A stretch of 64,000 nucleotides of DNA, taken from positions 1 to 64,000 of the forward strand of contig NZ_JAIQWX010000002.1 of NCBI RefSeq assembly GCF_020164475.1, read 5' to 3'. The translations under genes were made by a program, and so were the position numbers. The notes under the pieces are model-generated. The model was not told the origin of the DNA and did no database searches. It worked only from the letters and a program-made list of their open reading frames with translations. Of the stretch, positions 1-7,864 are shown piece by piece (the first letter of the stretch is position 1; each line of letters opens with the position of its first letter). Source of the stretch: Pseudomonas sp. REP124. Lineage in GTDB: Bacteria > Pseudomonadota > Gammaproteobacteria > Pseudomonadales > Pseudomonadaceae.

Positions 1-15
1 TCGACTGACACTCCA

Positions 16-38
16 TCGCGAGCAGGCTCGCTCCCACA
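16..38. repeat. REP palindrome, single copy
   Basis: One copy of the Pseudomonas REP motif (TCGCGAGCAGGCTCGCTCCC then ACA). It lies just downstream of the MxKDx repeat gene. Its partner, if any, is beyond the left edge. Confidence 0.85.
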
Positions 39-57
39 TGGATTGGGGTGTTTGGGG

Positions 58-339
58 TTATTGCGACATGGCGTCCTTTTTCATGGCGTCTTTGCTCATG
101 CTGTCCTTGGACATGGCATCTTTTTTCATGCCGTCCTTGGACATGCTGTCTTTCTTCATCGCGTCCTTGGACATTGCATCCTTGGACATCGAGTCTTTTT
201 TCATCGAGTCCTTGTGCATCGCATCCTTGGACATGGCGTCCTTGGACATCGAATCATTGCTCATGGTGTCCGCGGCAAAAACACTGGCGGCGCCCATTGC
301 CAGGCAGAGGGACAGTGCAACGGTGGTCAGCTTTTTCAT
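58..339 (-). CDS. Met-rich pentapeptide MxKDx repeat protein (MrpX-like)
   Basis: A 93-residue exported peptide. Residues 1-22 form a Sec signal (charged MKK, hydrophobic core, cleavage near VFA/ADT). The mature part is almost only pentapeptides of the form M-S/K/H-K/N-D-A/S/G: thirteen full units plus MSQ, giving 14 Met in about 71 residues. This is the known penta_MxKDx family. A good Shine-Dalgarno (AAGGAG) precedes the ATG. It sits 53 bp downstream of a YedY/MsrP-like oxidoreductase and cytochrome b on the same strand. In Azospira suillum a Met-rich periplasmic peptide (MrpX) next to YedY1/YedZ1 scavenges hypochlorite through reversible Met oxidation. The same role here is inference from gene order and composition. 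Confidence 0.85.
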   Translation of the reverse strand: MKKLTTVALSLCLAMGAASVFAADTMSNDSMSKDAMSKDAMHKDSMKKDSMSKDAMSKDAMKKDSMSKDGMKKDAMSKDSMSKDAMKKDAMSQ

Positions 340-392
340 GATGAAACTCCTTGAAGCTCAGTGTGTGGTCGAGCGAAAAATTCAGGCGGGCC

Positions 393-1178
393 TCAGCTGC
401 CACCGAACCAGTTGTAGCCCTGGTCTTCCCAGTAGCCACCGCTGTAGGTGTTGCTGACGAAAATCGCCTGAATGTGTTTGGGGTTCTTGTAGCCAAGCTT
501 GGTGGGCATGCGCAGCTTCATCGGGAAGCCGTACTCGCGGGGCAACACCTTGCCGTCCCAGGTCAGCGCCAGCAGCGTTTGCGCGTGCAGCGCGGTGGCC
601 ATGTCGATGCTGGTGTAGTAATCGTCGGCGCACTTGAAGCCGACGTATTTGGCGTCGGTGTCGGCGCCGATGCGCCTGAGGAAATCGCTGAAGCGCACGC
701 CGCCCCAGCGACCGATGGCGCTCCAGCCTTCGACGCAGATGTGCCGGGTGATCTGATCGGTCTGCGCCATGGCGCGCAGCTCTTCCAGGCGCCAGCTGCG
801 TTTGTCCGCCACCAGCCCGGAGACTTCCAGGCGGTAGGTCTCCTCCTCCACCGTCGGCGCCTCGTCGATGCCGTAGAAGGCATTGAAGGGAAACGGCCGG
901 GTGATCATCGACTCGGGATAGGTCGGCGCCATGGCATTGGGGTTGAACAGCCATCCCTGGATCCGGTCATTCAAGCGCGACATCGACGACAGCGCGGTCT
1001 CGACGCTGTCGTTGTCGGTGATGTTGCAGCCGGACAACATGGCCACGCCACCGAGGGTCAGGCCGCGCAGCAGGAACGAGCGGCGGGAGCGGTCTTCGAT
1101 CTGCGGCGCGAGGATCTTGCGGGCATCGGTCAGGATCGAGGACTCGTCCAGATCCGGGTTCTGAATGCGCTTTTTCAT
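393..1178 (-). CDS. Tat-exported molybdopterin-dependent oxidoreductase (YedY1/MsrP-like)
   Basis: 261 residues, sulfite-oxidase fold. The twin-arginine signal is SRRSFL at residues 31-36, followed by a hydrophobic stretch and a lipobox-like LSGC ending at Cys51, so it may be a Tat lipoprotein. The Mo-ligand Cys is Cys148 in HICVEGWSAIGRW, and the C-terminal MKLRMPTKLGYKNPK resembles the MPT-binding end of YedY proteins. The start was taken at 1178 because it overlaps the upstream cytochrome gene by ATGA and starts MKKRIQ; the longer open frame runs through that gene. Likely role: periplasmic reduction of oxidised methionine using electrons from the partner cytochrome b. The exact substrate is not provable from sequence. 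Confidence 0.88.
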   Translation of the reverse strand: MKKRIQNPDLDESSILTDARKILAPQIEDRSRRSFLLRGLTLGGVAMLSGCNITDNDSVETALSSMSRLNDRIQGWLFNPNAMAPTYPESMITRPFPFNAFYGIDEAPTVEEETYRLEVSGLVADKRSWRLEELRAMAQTDQITRHICVEGWSAIGRWGGVRFSDFLRRIGADTDAKYVGFKCADDYYTSIDMATALHAQTLLALTWDGKVLPREYGFPMKLRMPTKLGYKNPKHIQAIFVSNTYSGGYWEDQGYNWFGGS

Positions 1179-1792
1179 ACGGGCTCCTTGCGACCGACGA
1201 TCATGGCGAGCAGGGTTTTCGGGACCAGGGCGACCATCACCAGATGCACCGCGACAAAGACCACCAGCAGCGCCATCGCGATGAAGTGCACGTGTCGAGC
1301 TGAGTCGTAACCACCGAGCAATTCGCGCAACAGCGGGAACTGCACCGACTTCCACAGCACCAGCCCGGAGATCACCAGTAGCGTGATGTCGAGCATCACG
1401 AACAGGTAGGCGAAACGTTGCACCTGGTTGTAGTGACTGAGGTCGGCATGCCCGAGCTTTCCGCGTAACGCGGCCCACAGATCATGCAGCACGCCTTTGG
1501 GGGAAACCGGGAAGAAGCGCCGCTTCAGGCGGCCGCTGAACAGGTTGACGACGAGGTAAATCAGGCCGTTGATCGCGAGAAACCACATCGCCGCGAAGTG
1601 CCATTGCAATGCGCCCCCAAGCCAGCCGCCGAGAGTAATCGAGGCAGGAAAGCTGAAATCGTAGAGGGGCGAAGCGTTGTAGATCCGCCAGCCGCTGGTC
1701 ACCATCACCAGCACCGCCAGGGCGTTCAACCAATGGGTGAGCCGTAGCCAGCGCGGGTGGCTGGCCCTGGGTTTTGCAATGGACTGCGACAT
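1175..1792 (-). CDS. Cytochrome b/b561-type membrane subunit (YedZ1-like)
   Basis: 205 residues with four or more membrane segments and haem-ligand histidines in RLTHWLNAL, LQWHFAAMW and ARHVHFIAMALL (also AVHLVMV). It is the usual quinol-oxidising membrane partner of small molybdopterin oxidoreductases. The start (MSQSIAKP, 1792) follows a GGAGCC Shine-Dalgarno; a longer in-frame extension to 1861 lacks support. Its stop overlaps the start of the oxidoreductase by 4 bp, implying translational coupling. It is first in the three-gene operon that ends with the MxKDx peptide. No ECF sigma/anti-sigma pair is visible beside it in this window. Confidence 0.85.
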   Translation of the reverse strand: MSQSIAKPRASHPRWLRLTHWLNALAVLVMVTSGWRIYNASPLYDFSFPASITLGGWLGGALQWHFAAMWFLAINGLIYLVVNLFSGRLKRRFFPVSPKGVLHDLWAALRGKLGHADLSHYNQVQRFAYLFVMLDITLLVISGLVLWKSVQFPLLRELLGGYDSARHVHFIAMALLVVFVAVHLVMVALVPKTLLAMIVGRKEPV

Positions 1793-1913
1793 GACCGGCT
1801 CCTTGTGGTTCGTTGTTCGATGAAGCGGAGTATGGGAGCGCGCAGATCGCCAAATCCTCACGTAAAGTTAAATTAATCGTGATAACTCCCCTCTTCGGAA
1901 TTGAATCAAAACC

Positions 1914-2003
1914 TGTGGGAGCGAGCCTGCTCGCGATGGCGGTACATCTGTCGAATCCATGTTGAATGACAGATCGCAATCGCGAGCAGGCTCGCTCCCA
2001 CAG
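1914..2003. repeat. REP pair (inverted)
   Basis: Two inverted REP copies (1914-1936 and 1981-2003) about 45 bp apart. They fill most of the 296-bp divergent gap between the cytochrome b and methyltransferase genes, which otherwise holds only their promoters. Confidence 0.9.
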
Positions 2004-2088
2004 TGTTGTGTGTGCATGGGCGGTAGTCCGTGAACAGCACAACTATGGTTAAATGCCGCCCCCGCAAATTCGCCATCGACGCAAACCC

Positions 2089-3027
2089 ATGAACACCGAA
2101 GCCCTCGCCACTCTCCACCAACACCTGCTGACCGCCCTGGCTGCGGCCCCTGCCGAAACCCGTCGCCTGTTTCACGGCCGTGGCCGCTGCTGGCCGGGGC
2201 TGGAGCAGGTGACGGTGGACTGGTTGCAGGGTGTGGTGCTGGTGGCGTTGTTCAAGGAGCCGGAGCCTTCGCAGTTGGAGGACTTGAAACAGCTTTTGAT
2301 GGCGATTGCTCGGACAGAGCAATGGGCACAATCCGGCGCCCACACCCTGCTGCTGCAACACCGCTACCTGCTGCAAAGCACCACCGAATGGCTGCTGGGG
2401 GATGTCATCGAGGAAATGACCATCACCGAAGGCGGGCTGAAATACCGGGTGGACCTGGGCCGCAAGCAGAACACCGGGCTGTTCCTCGACATGCGCTACG
2501 GCCGCGACTGGGTTCGGGCCAACGCCGAGGGCAAGCGAGTGCTGAACCTGTTCGCCTACACCTGCGGCTTCTCGGTGGCGGCCATCGAAGGCGGCGCCAG
2601 CTACGTGGTCAACCTCGACATGTCGAGCCCGGCCCTGAGCCGTGGCCGCGACAACCATCGGCTCAACGGCCATGACCTGGGCAAGGTGACGTTTCTCGGC
2701 CACGACCTGTTCAAGTCCTGGGGCAAGGTGATCGGCAAGGGCCCGTATGACCTGGTGATCATCGACCCGCCGTCGTTCCAGAAAGGCAGCTTCCTGCTGA
2801 CCAAGGATTACCAGCGCGTGCTGCGTCGCCTGCCGGAACTGCTCGGCCCTCAGGGCACGGTGCTGGCGTGCATGAATGACCCGGCGTTTGGGGCAGACTT
2901 CCTGATCGATGGCGTGACCCGTGAAGCGCCAAGCCTGCGGTTCGAGCAGCGGCTGGAGAATCCACCGGAGTTTCCGGATTCGGATGTCGAGTGTGGATTG
3001 AAAGCGTTGGTGTTCAAGCTTCTGTAG
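2089..3027 (+). CDS. Class I SAM-dependent methyltransferase (RlmI/RlmK-like)
   Basis: 312 residues. The Rossmann SAM site NLFAYTCGFS is at residues 153-162 (motif I) and the catalytic DPPSF motif at 226-230, the pattern of the RlmI / RlmL-C-terminal m5C/m7G rRNA methyltransferase family. The N-terminal 120 residues are a family-specific substrate region without the PUA signature of true RlmI. The start at MNTEALATL is chosen because the preceding 12 codons look non-coding. The RNA target is unknown. The gene is monocistronic and flanked by REP elements. Confidence 0.82.
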   Translation: MNTEALATLHQHLLTALAAAPAETRRLFHGRGRCWPGLEQVTVDWLQGVVLVALFKEPEPSQLEDLKQLLMAIARTEQWAQSGAHTLLLQHRYLLQSTTEWLLGDVIEEMTITEGGLKYRVDLGRKQNTGLFLDMRYGRDWVRANAEGKRVLNLFAYTCGFSVAAIEGGASYVVNLDMSSPALSRGRDNHRLNGHDLGKVTFLGHDLFKSWGKVIGKGPYDLVIIDPPSFQKGSFLLTKDYQRVLRRLPELLGPQGTVLACMNDPAFGADFLIDGVTREAPSLRFEQRLENPPEFPDSDVECGLKALVFKLL

Positions 3028-3238
3028 GAGCGAGCTTGCTCGCGATGGTCGTCAACGATTACGCGGGCTGTCTGATTTCCCTTGGTGTCTGGTCGTCCAT
3101 CGCGAGCGTGCTCGCTCCTACAGTGGAATGCGGTCAATTGTGGGAGCGAGCCTGCTCGCGAAAAACGTCTGGGCACCGCGGGCATTCAGACAGCCCGCGT
3201 AACCGTTGAACTTCATCGCGAGCAGGCTCGCTCCCACA
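3023..3238. repeat. REP cluster, four copies
   Basis: Four REP copies in two inverted pairs: 3023-3046 with 3097-3123, and 3139-3161 with 3215-3238. They occupy the gap between the convergent methyltransferase and luxR-type genes. The two pairs differ slightly (GTAGGAGC against GTGGGAGC), indicating separate insertions. Confidence 0.9.
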
Positions 3239-3248
3239 ATGGTGACCG

Positions 3249-4022
3249 TCAATGCGGCCGCAGGACCAGGGCAAACAGCTCGCCGTGCCCGTTGACGTTG
3301 AGCTTGTGATAGAGGTTGCGCCTATGCACTTTCACGGTCTCCGGCGAGATGCCCATTTGTTGGGCGATGGCTTTGCTGGAGAAGCCTTGCAGGATCAGGC
3401 GCGCGGTTTCGATTTCCCGGGTGGTCAGGCGGGCGTCGAAGCGGTCGAGCAAGGTCGCCATGTCCCCTGCTGCCGGTTCAGCGGTCGGGCCTTCCGGTGG
3501 CAGCAGTTGCAGGTGCCGGCGCATCGCGCTCAACACCCAGTCGCGCACGCACAGCAACCGGCCCTGCTCTTCGAGGCTGAATCGCGTTGAGCGCCCGAGG
3601 GACAGGCCGAGCACGGCGCCGTCGACATTGACCATGAACTGCAACTCATCGCTACCCACCACTTTGCAGAAGTAGCTGAGGTAATACTCGCTCTGCTGAA
3701 ACTGGTCGGGCGCCACCGAGTCGAGGCTGTGCAAACCGTCGGCAATACCGGCGCAAACCGCCTGATAAAACGGATCGAGCAGGTACATGCCGGCGCTGTA
3801 ATCGGCCAGTTCTTCCTGTTCGTCGCCGCTGCTCTGGTAGTCGAAATCGACCAACAGGCGCGGCACTCTCCCGGCCTGCATCAGCGCCACCAGTGCGTTG
3901 TCCAGCGGCACCAGCAGACGCAAGGTATCCACCAGCGCACGCCAGAACCCGTCCTCGCCCACCGCGCCGAACATCCGCGCCAGGCCCTGGTGCAGCGGCA
4001 ACTCTTTGAACAACGCGTCCAC
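3249..4022 (-). CDS. LuxR-family transcriptional regulator
   Basis: 257 residues. The C-terminal LuxR/NarL-type helix-turn-helix spans about 200-255 (LTTREIETARLILQGFSSKA then TVKVHRRNLYHKLNV). The first 180 residues are an unrecognised sensory domain without an obvious acyl-homoserine-lactone site, so it is probably a solo regulator. The start is a GTG at 4022 preceded by AAAGGGG. It is divergent from a PotF-like binding protein gene (110-bp gap), and probably controls that transporter component and the following aminopeptidase. Confidence 0.85.
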   Translation of the reverse strand: MDALFKELPLHQGLARMFGAVGEDGFWRALVDTLRLLVPLDNALVALMQAGRVPRLLVDFDYQSSGDEQEELADYSAGMYLLDPFYQAVCAGIADGLHSLDSVAPDQFQQSEYYLSYFCKVVGSDELQFMVNVDGAVLGLSLGRSTRFSLEEQGRLLCVRDWVLSAMRRHLQLLPPEGPTAEPAAGDMATLLDRFDARLTTREIETARLILQGFSSKAIAQQMGISPETVKVHRRNLYHKLNVNGHGELFALVLRPH

Positions 4023-4132
4023 GCACTACCCCTTTCGAGTAACCCATGATGGGAATGGGTAACGGCTACCCTGATCGATACGCTGCAAGCTCCTGAACAT
4101 CACCGGCCGCAGCAGGCCAGGAGTGCCGCATC

Positions 4133-5236
4133 ATGAGTGGTCACCGCTCGTATTTCAATCTGGGGTTGGGCGCGTGCCTGACGGTTGCGCTGTCGGCGGT
4201 GGCGGCCGAAGGCCCGACCGTTCACGTGTACAACTGGTATGACTACATCGGCCCCGACACCCTGCATGACTTCAAGCGCGACACCGGGATCCAGCCGGTC
4301 TACGACACCTTCGACAGCGCCGAGGTGCTGGAAGGCAAACTGCTGACCAGCCGCAGCGGCTACGACGTGGTGGTGGCCAGCAACTACAGCCTGCCGACGC
4401 TGATCAAGGCCGGCGCCCTCGCCCCGCTGCCCCGTGCCGACATGCCGGACTTCAAGAACATGGACAGCGACCTGCTGGCGAAACTGGCCCACAACGATCC
4501 GGGCAACCAGTACGCCGTGCCATACCTGTGGGGCACCAACGGCATCGGCTACAACATCGACAAGGTGCGCGCGGCGCTCGGCGACAAGGCGCCGGTGGAT
4601 TCCTGGGACCTGGTGTTCAAGGAAGAGAACCTGGCCAAACTCGGCGAATGCGGCGTGGCGATGCTCGACTCGCCTTCGGAAATGCTTCCGGTGGCCCTGC
4701 ACTATCTCGGCCTGCCGCCCAACAGCACCAACCCCGAGGATTACAAGAAGGCTGAGGCGCTGTTGCTGAAACTGCGCCCGCACATCGCCTACTTCAACTC
4801 GTCGAAATTCATCAGCGACCTGTCCAACGGCAACATCTGCGTGGCGGTGGGCTGGTCAGGTGCGATGCTCGAAGCCAAGACCACCGCTGAGCAGGCCGGC
4901 AACGGCGTGAAGATCGCCTACAGCCTGCCGAAGGAAGGCGCGCCGGTGTGGTTCGACACCCTGGTGCTACTCAAGGATGCGCCGCATCCGCAGCAGGGGC
5001 TGGCGTTCATTGATTATCTGATGCGTGCCGAGGTGATCGCTCCGGTGAGCAATCATCTGAACTATCCGAACGGCAATCGCAATGCGACGGCACTGGTCGC
5101 CGAAGCCACCCGCAGCAATCCGGCGGTGTATCCATCGACCGAAGCCCTGGCCACCCTCTTCACTCTGCAACCCCTGCCGCCCGCCACCGAACGGGTGCGG
5201 ACGCGGATCTGGAGCAAGGTCAAAAACGGACAGTAA
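4133..5236 (+). CDS. Polyamine-type ABC transporter periplasmic binding protein (PotF/SpuD-like)
   Basis: 367 residues with a Sec signal (cleavage near residue 25, AVAA/EG). The mature start VHVYNWYDYIGPDTL and the later VPYLWGTNGIGYN and VAVGWSGAM are hallmarks of PotF/SpuD/SpuE putrescine/spermidine-binding proteins. No permease or ATPase genes are adjacent, so it is an orphan binding protein that may feed a transporter encoded elsewhere or act as a sensor ligand carrier. A REP pair separates it from the downstream peptidase gene. Confidence 0.87.
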   Translation: MSGHRSYFNLGLGACLTVALSAVAAEGPTVHVYNWYDYIGPDTLHDFKRDTGIQPVYDTFDSAEVLEGKLLTSRSGYDVVVASNYSLPTLIKAGALAPLPRADMPDFKNMDSDLLAKLAHNDPGNQYAVPYLWGTNGIGYNIDKVRAALGDKAPVDSWDLVFKEENLAKLGECGVAMLDSPSEMLPVALHYLGLPPNSTNPEDYKKAEALLLKLRPHIAYFNSSKFISDLSNGNICVAVGWSGAMLEAKTTAEQAGNGVKIAYSLPKEGAPVWFDTLVLLKDAPHPQQGLAFIDYLMRAEVIAPVSNHLNYPNGNRNATALVAEATRSNPAVYPSTEALATLFTLQPLPPATERVRTRIWSKVKNGQ

Positions 5237-5253
5237 GCACACCACCTAACCCA

Positions 5254-5343
5254 TGTGGGAGCGGGCTTGCCCGCGAATGCGGTGTTTCAATCGACACATG
5301 TATTGCCTGACACACCGCTTTCGCGAGCAAGCCCGCTCCCACA
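5254..5343. repeat. REP pair (inverted)
   Basis: Inverted REP copies 5254-5276 and 5321-5343, of the GCGGGCTTGCCCGC subtype, between the binding-protein and aminopeptidase genes that run in the same direction. They could stabilise the upstream mRNA or attenuate read-through. Confidence 0.9.
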
Positions 5344-5402
5344 AGGGATCTGTGGTGTTTGTGAAGTAACTGATCAGCCAACTTTTTATGATGAGAACCC
5401 CC

Positions 5403-6533
5403 ATGAAACCACGTGCCCGCGACCTGAACATCCAATTCGGCCAACTGCAACCCGGCCCGCTCAACGCCATCACCGACGTGCCAGGCGTGCGAGTCGGGCA
5501 CAGTGAAGTGCGGGGGCGCACCGCACAGGGCCGTGACATCCTGACTGGCGTCACCGTGATCGAACCTCGCGCCGGTTCCACCACTGCGCAGCCGTGCTTC
5601 GCCGGCGTCCACGTACTCAACGGCAACGGCGACGCCACGGGCCTGGAATGGATCCGCGAGGCCGGCCTGCTGACCAGCCCAATCGCGTTCACCAACACCC
5701 ACAGCCTGGGCGTGGTGCGCGACGCCCTGATCGTGCTGGACCGCGAGCAGCAGCGGGACGACGGGCGGCTCTACTGGAACATGCCGGTGGTGCTGGAGAC
5801 CTTCGACGGCTTGCTCAACGACATCAACGGTTTTCACGTGAAACCCGAGCATGTCGCGCAGGCGGTGAACTCGGCGGTGGGCGGACCGGTGGCCGAAGGT
5901 AACGTCGGTGGTGGCAGCGGCATGGTCTGCCATGAGTTCAAAGGTGGCATCGGCACTGCTTCGCGACGGCTCGATGCTGACCAGGGCGGCTGGACAGTCG
6001 GCGCCATCGTTCAGGCCAACCATGGCAAGCGTCAGGAATTGCGTGTCGATGGCTACCCGGTCGGACGCTACCTCACGCCGGACGACTCGCCGTTCATCAA
6101 GGCTGCGCTGCCGCATCCGGGCATGGGTTCGATCGTGGTCTGCCTGGCCACCGATGCGCCGCTGCTGCCGCATCAATGCACCCGCCTGGCCCAACGCGCC
6201 AGCCTTGGACTGGCTCGCACCGGTGGCGGCAACGAGGACCAGAGCGGCGACATTTTCATCGCATTCGCCACCGGCAATTCACACGTGCCGCCTGCCGCCT
6301 ACGAGCGCAAACGCGCGCCGACCACCGACCATCTGAGCATGGTCAATAACGATCACATCAGCGACTTGTTCCTGGCGGCCACCGAAGCGGTGGAAGAAGC
6401 GATCATCAACGCCCTGCTCGCCGCCGAAACGACCGAAGGTAATGGACATGCGGTATCGGGACTGGATGCGCAAACGCTGCTCAAAGCCTTGAAACAGGCC
6501 GGTTGGCCGGGAGAAGGAAACGTCGGAAGCTGA
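5403..6533 (+). CDS. P1-family peptidase (DmpA-like L-aminopeptidase / D-amidase)
   Basis: 376 residues from MKPRARDLNIQFG. Family marks: DVPGVRVGH (25-33), EGNVGGGSGM (165-174), GGIGTASR (181-188) and the self-cleavage/nucleophile site GMGS with Ser243, matching the Gly-Ser precursor cleavage of DmpA N-terminal-nucleophile hydrolases. In-frame ATGs at 5388 and 5391 exist but lack a Shine-Dalgarno, whereas ATG 5403 has GAGAA upstream. The product likely hydrolyses N-terminal residues or beta-/D-peptides in the cytoplasm. It is downstream of a polyamine-type binding protein, suggesting use of imported amide or peptide compounds. Confidence 0.85.
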   Translation: MKPRARDLNIQFGQLQPGPLNAITDVPGVRVGHSEVRGRTAQGRDILTGVTVIEPRAGSTTAQPCFAGVHVLNGNGDATGLEWIREAGLLTSPIAFTNTHSLGVVRDALIVLDREQQRDDGRLYWNMPVVLETFDGLLNDINGFHVKPEHVAQAVNSAVGGPVAEGNVGGGSGMVCHEFKGGIGTASRRLDADQGGWTVGAIVQANHGKRQELRVDGYPVGRYLTPDDSPFIKAALPHPGMGSIVVCLATDAPLLPHQCTRLAQRASLGLARTGGGNEDQSGDIFIAFATGNSHVPPAAYERKRAPTTDHLSMVNNDHISDLFLAATEAVEEAIINALLAAETTEGNGHAVSGLDAQTLLKALKQAGWPGEGNVGS

Positions 6534-6540
6534 CACTTGT

Positions 6541-6737
6541 GGGAGGATTAGACGTGCGGTACTTGAGGGCGATCCTGCATGTTCCTACGATGAAGTTGCG
6601 CAGCCGCTTGCTTGTCCAAGCCGTTGCGCAGGTGGTGAGTGTACTGAACCCCTATCAAGCTCACCGCCTGCTTCATGCGCATCTTGAGCCTCAATGGCTC
6701 CACTTCTCCCCATCAAAGAGCTTTGAGGCTCTTTTTT
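6541..6737 (+). ncRNA. Possible small transcript ending in a strong terminator
   Basis: There is no convincing protein gene between the peptidase and the GNAT gene. The stretch contains inverted pieces (GGTGAG..CTCACC near 6632-6665) and ends in a rho-independent hairpin with a T run at 6715-6737. It may be a small RNA or simply the 3' UTR of the peptidase. No known sRNA family was recognised. Confidence 0.22.
6715..6737 (+). terminator. Rho-independent terminator
   Basis: AAAGAGC, six-base loop, GCTCTTT followed by more T. It probably ends transcription from the aminopeptidase gene or a small RNA. Confidence 0.75.
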
Positions 6738-6745
6738 AATCCGAC

Positions 6746-6766
6746 AGCCCGGCTTTTGGCCGGGCT
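6746..6766. terminator. Second hairpin, AGCCCGGC/GCCGGGCT
   Basis: Perfect 8-bp stem with a 5-base loop directly after the first terminator. It has no T run on either side, so it is a back-up hairpin rather than a classic terminator. Confidence 0.5.
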
Positions 6767-6796
6767 TGGTGTTTCTGAACGTCGACTCAAATCCCT

Positions 6797-6885
6797 GTGG
6801 GAGCGGGCTTGCCCGCGATTGCGGAGTGTCAGGCAACATCAATGGCGACTGACACGGCCTCATCGCGGGCAAGCCCGCTCCCACA
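6797..6885. repeat. REP pair (inverted)
   Basis: REP copies 6797-6818 and 6862-6885 in inverted orientation. With the hairpins at 6715-6766 they account for most of the 378-bp gap between the peptidase and GNAT genes. Confidence 0.9.
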
Positions 6886-6911
6886 AGTTTTCGGGGTATT
6901 TGGACGATTTG

Positions 6912-7634
6912 CTAGACCAACCGCAACCGCGGCCCACTCACCGGCACCGCATCGTCCCCCAACCGCTCACGCACAAAATCCTGGGCCTTGCGCGTCAGTT
7001 GATCCAGATGCCGGTCGCGCTGCTTTTCCGCATCCTGCATCGCGCGCTTGCCGTTTTTCTGCAGCAGGTACGTATGAATCTGCCGCACCTCCAGCGAGCT
7101 GTAGATCGATGCCACGTCCAGCAGTGCCATCAAACCATCGCTGCCGTGATCACGGGTGTTCATCAGCACCTGGGTCGCGCGTACGCCCACCACCTGAAAA
7201 CCCATCGCCTCGAAATACGGCACCTTGGCCACCGCACAAGTCAGTTCGGCATGGGGATAGCGGGCGAGCATCTCGCGCAGCATCCGCCGGGCAATGCCCT
7301 GGCGCCGATGGCCGGCGTGCACCGCCATATAGGCCACGCCGCAAGCCTCGGGATCATCCTTGACCGGCAAGTACAGCAGGAACCCCGTGACCTGCTCCGG
7401 GTCGTCCAGATCGGTGGCGACGATCAGCTCCACATCGATGCCCTTCGCCCCGTTCAGCGCCTCCAGATACAGGTGCACCTCAAAGCCGATCGCATATTGA
7501 TAGACGTTGTAGAGCAGGTTGCTCGGCGGGATCGCGATCGCGCTGATGTCGGTCAGGTTGTCGACCACCATCTGCAGGATCTGGCTGTTGATGTGCTCGG
7601 GGCACGGGGTTTTGTAGTGGGTGATCTGGGGCAT
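6912..7634 (-). CDS. GNAT-family N-acetyltransferase
   Basis: 240 residues. The acetyl-CoA loop GHRRQGIARRML is at 108-119 within MAVHAGHRRQGIARR, followed by the PYFEAMGF beta-5 region typical of GNAT enzymes. The N-terminal 65 residues and the charged C-terminal 70 residues extend beyond the core domain. The acceptor substrate cannot be inferred. It is monocistronic between REP pairs. Confidence 0.83.
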   Translation of the reverse strand: MPQITHYKTPCPEHINSQILQMVVDNLTDISAIAIPPSNLLYNVYQYAIGFEVHLYLEALNGAKGIDVELIVATDLDDPEQVTGFLLYLPVKDDPEACGVAYMAVHAGHRRQGIARRMLREMLARYPHAELTCAVAKVPYFEAMGFQVVGVRATQVLMNTRDHGSDGLMALLDVASIYSSLEVRQIHTYLLQKNGKRAMQDAEKQRDRHLDQLTRKAQDFVRERLGDDAVPVSGPRLRLV

Positions 7635-7754
7635 TGCGGGCGAGAACTCCGGTTGCGGTGCGCCATATTAACCTGTTCTGGCTTGCAACTGGATTGGCCA
7701 GCCATGGCTGGAGCCCCGCATGCCGCGAAGTATCGTACTGGATTGAATGGCCTC

Positions 7755-7826
7755 TTCGCGGTCAAGCCGGCTCCCACAGGTTGGGCGTACGACACAAAAC
7801 CCTGTGGGAGCGGGCTTGCCCGCGAA
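7755..7826. repeat. REP pair (inverted)
   Basis: REP copies 7755-7779 (degenerate, TCAAGCCGGCTCCC) and 7803-7826, facing each other between the GNAT and TonB-receptor genes. Confidence 0.85.
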
Positions 7827-7864
7827 GGCGTCATTCGCCACACCGCCGAATCAAGGTCAGACCA

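Noticed and set aside
6541..6737. Insertion-sequence remnant in the gap after the peptidase gene
   Set aside because: No transposase fragment or terminal inverted repeat could be recognised.
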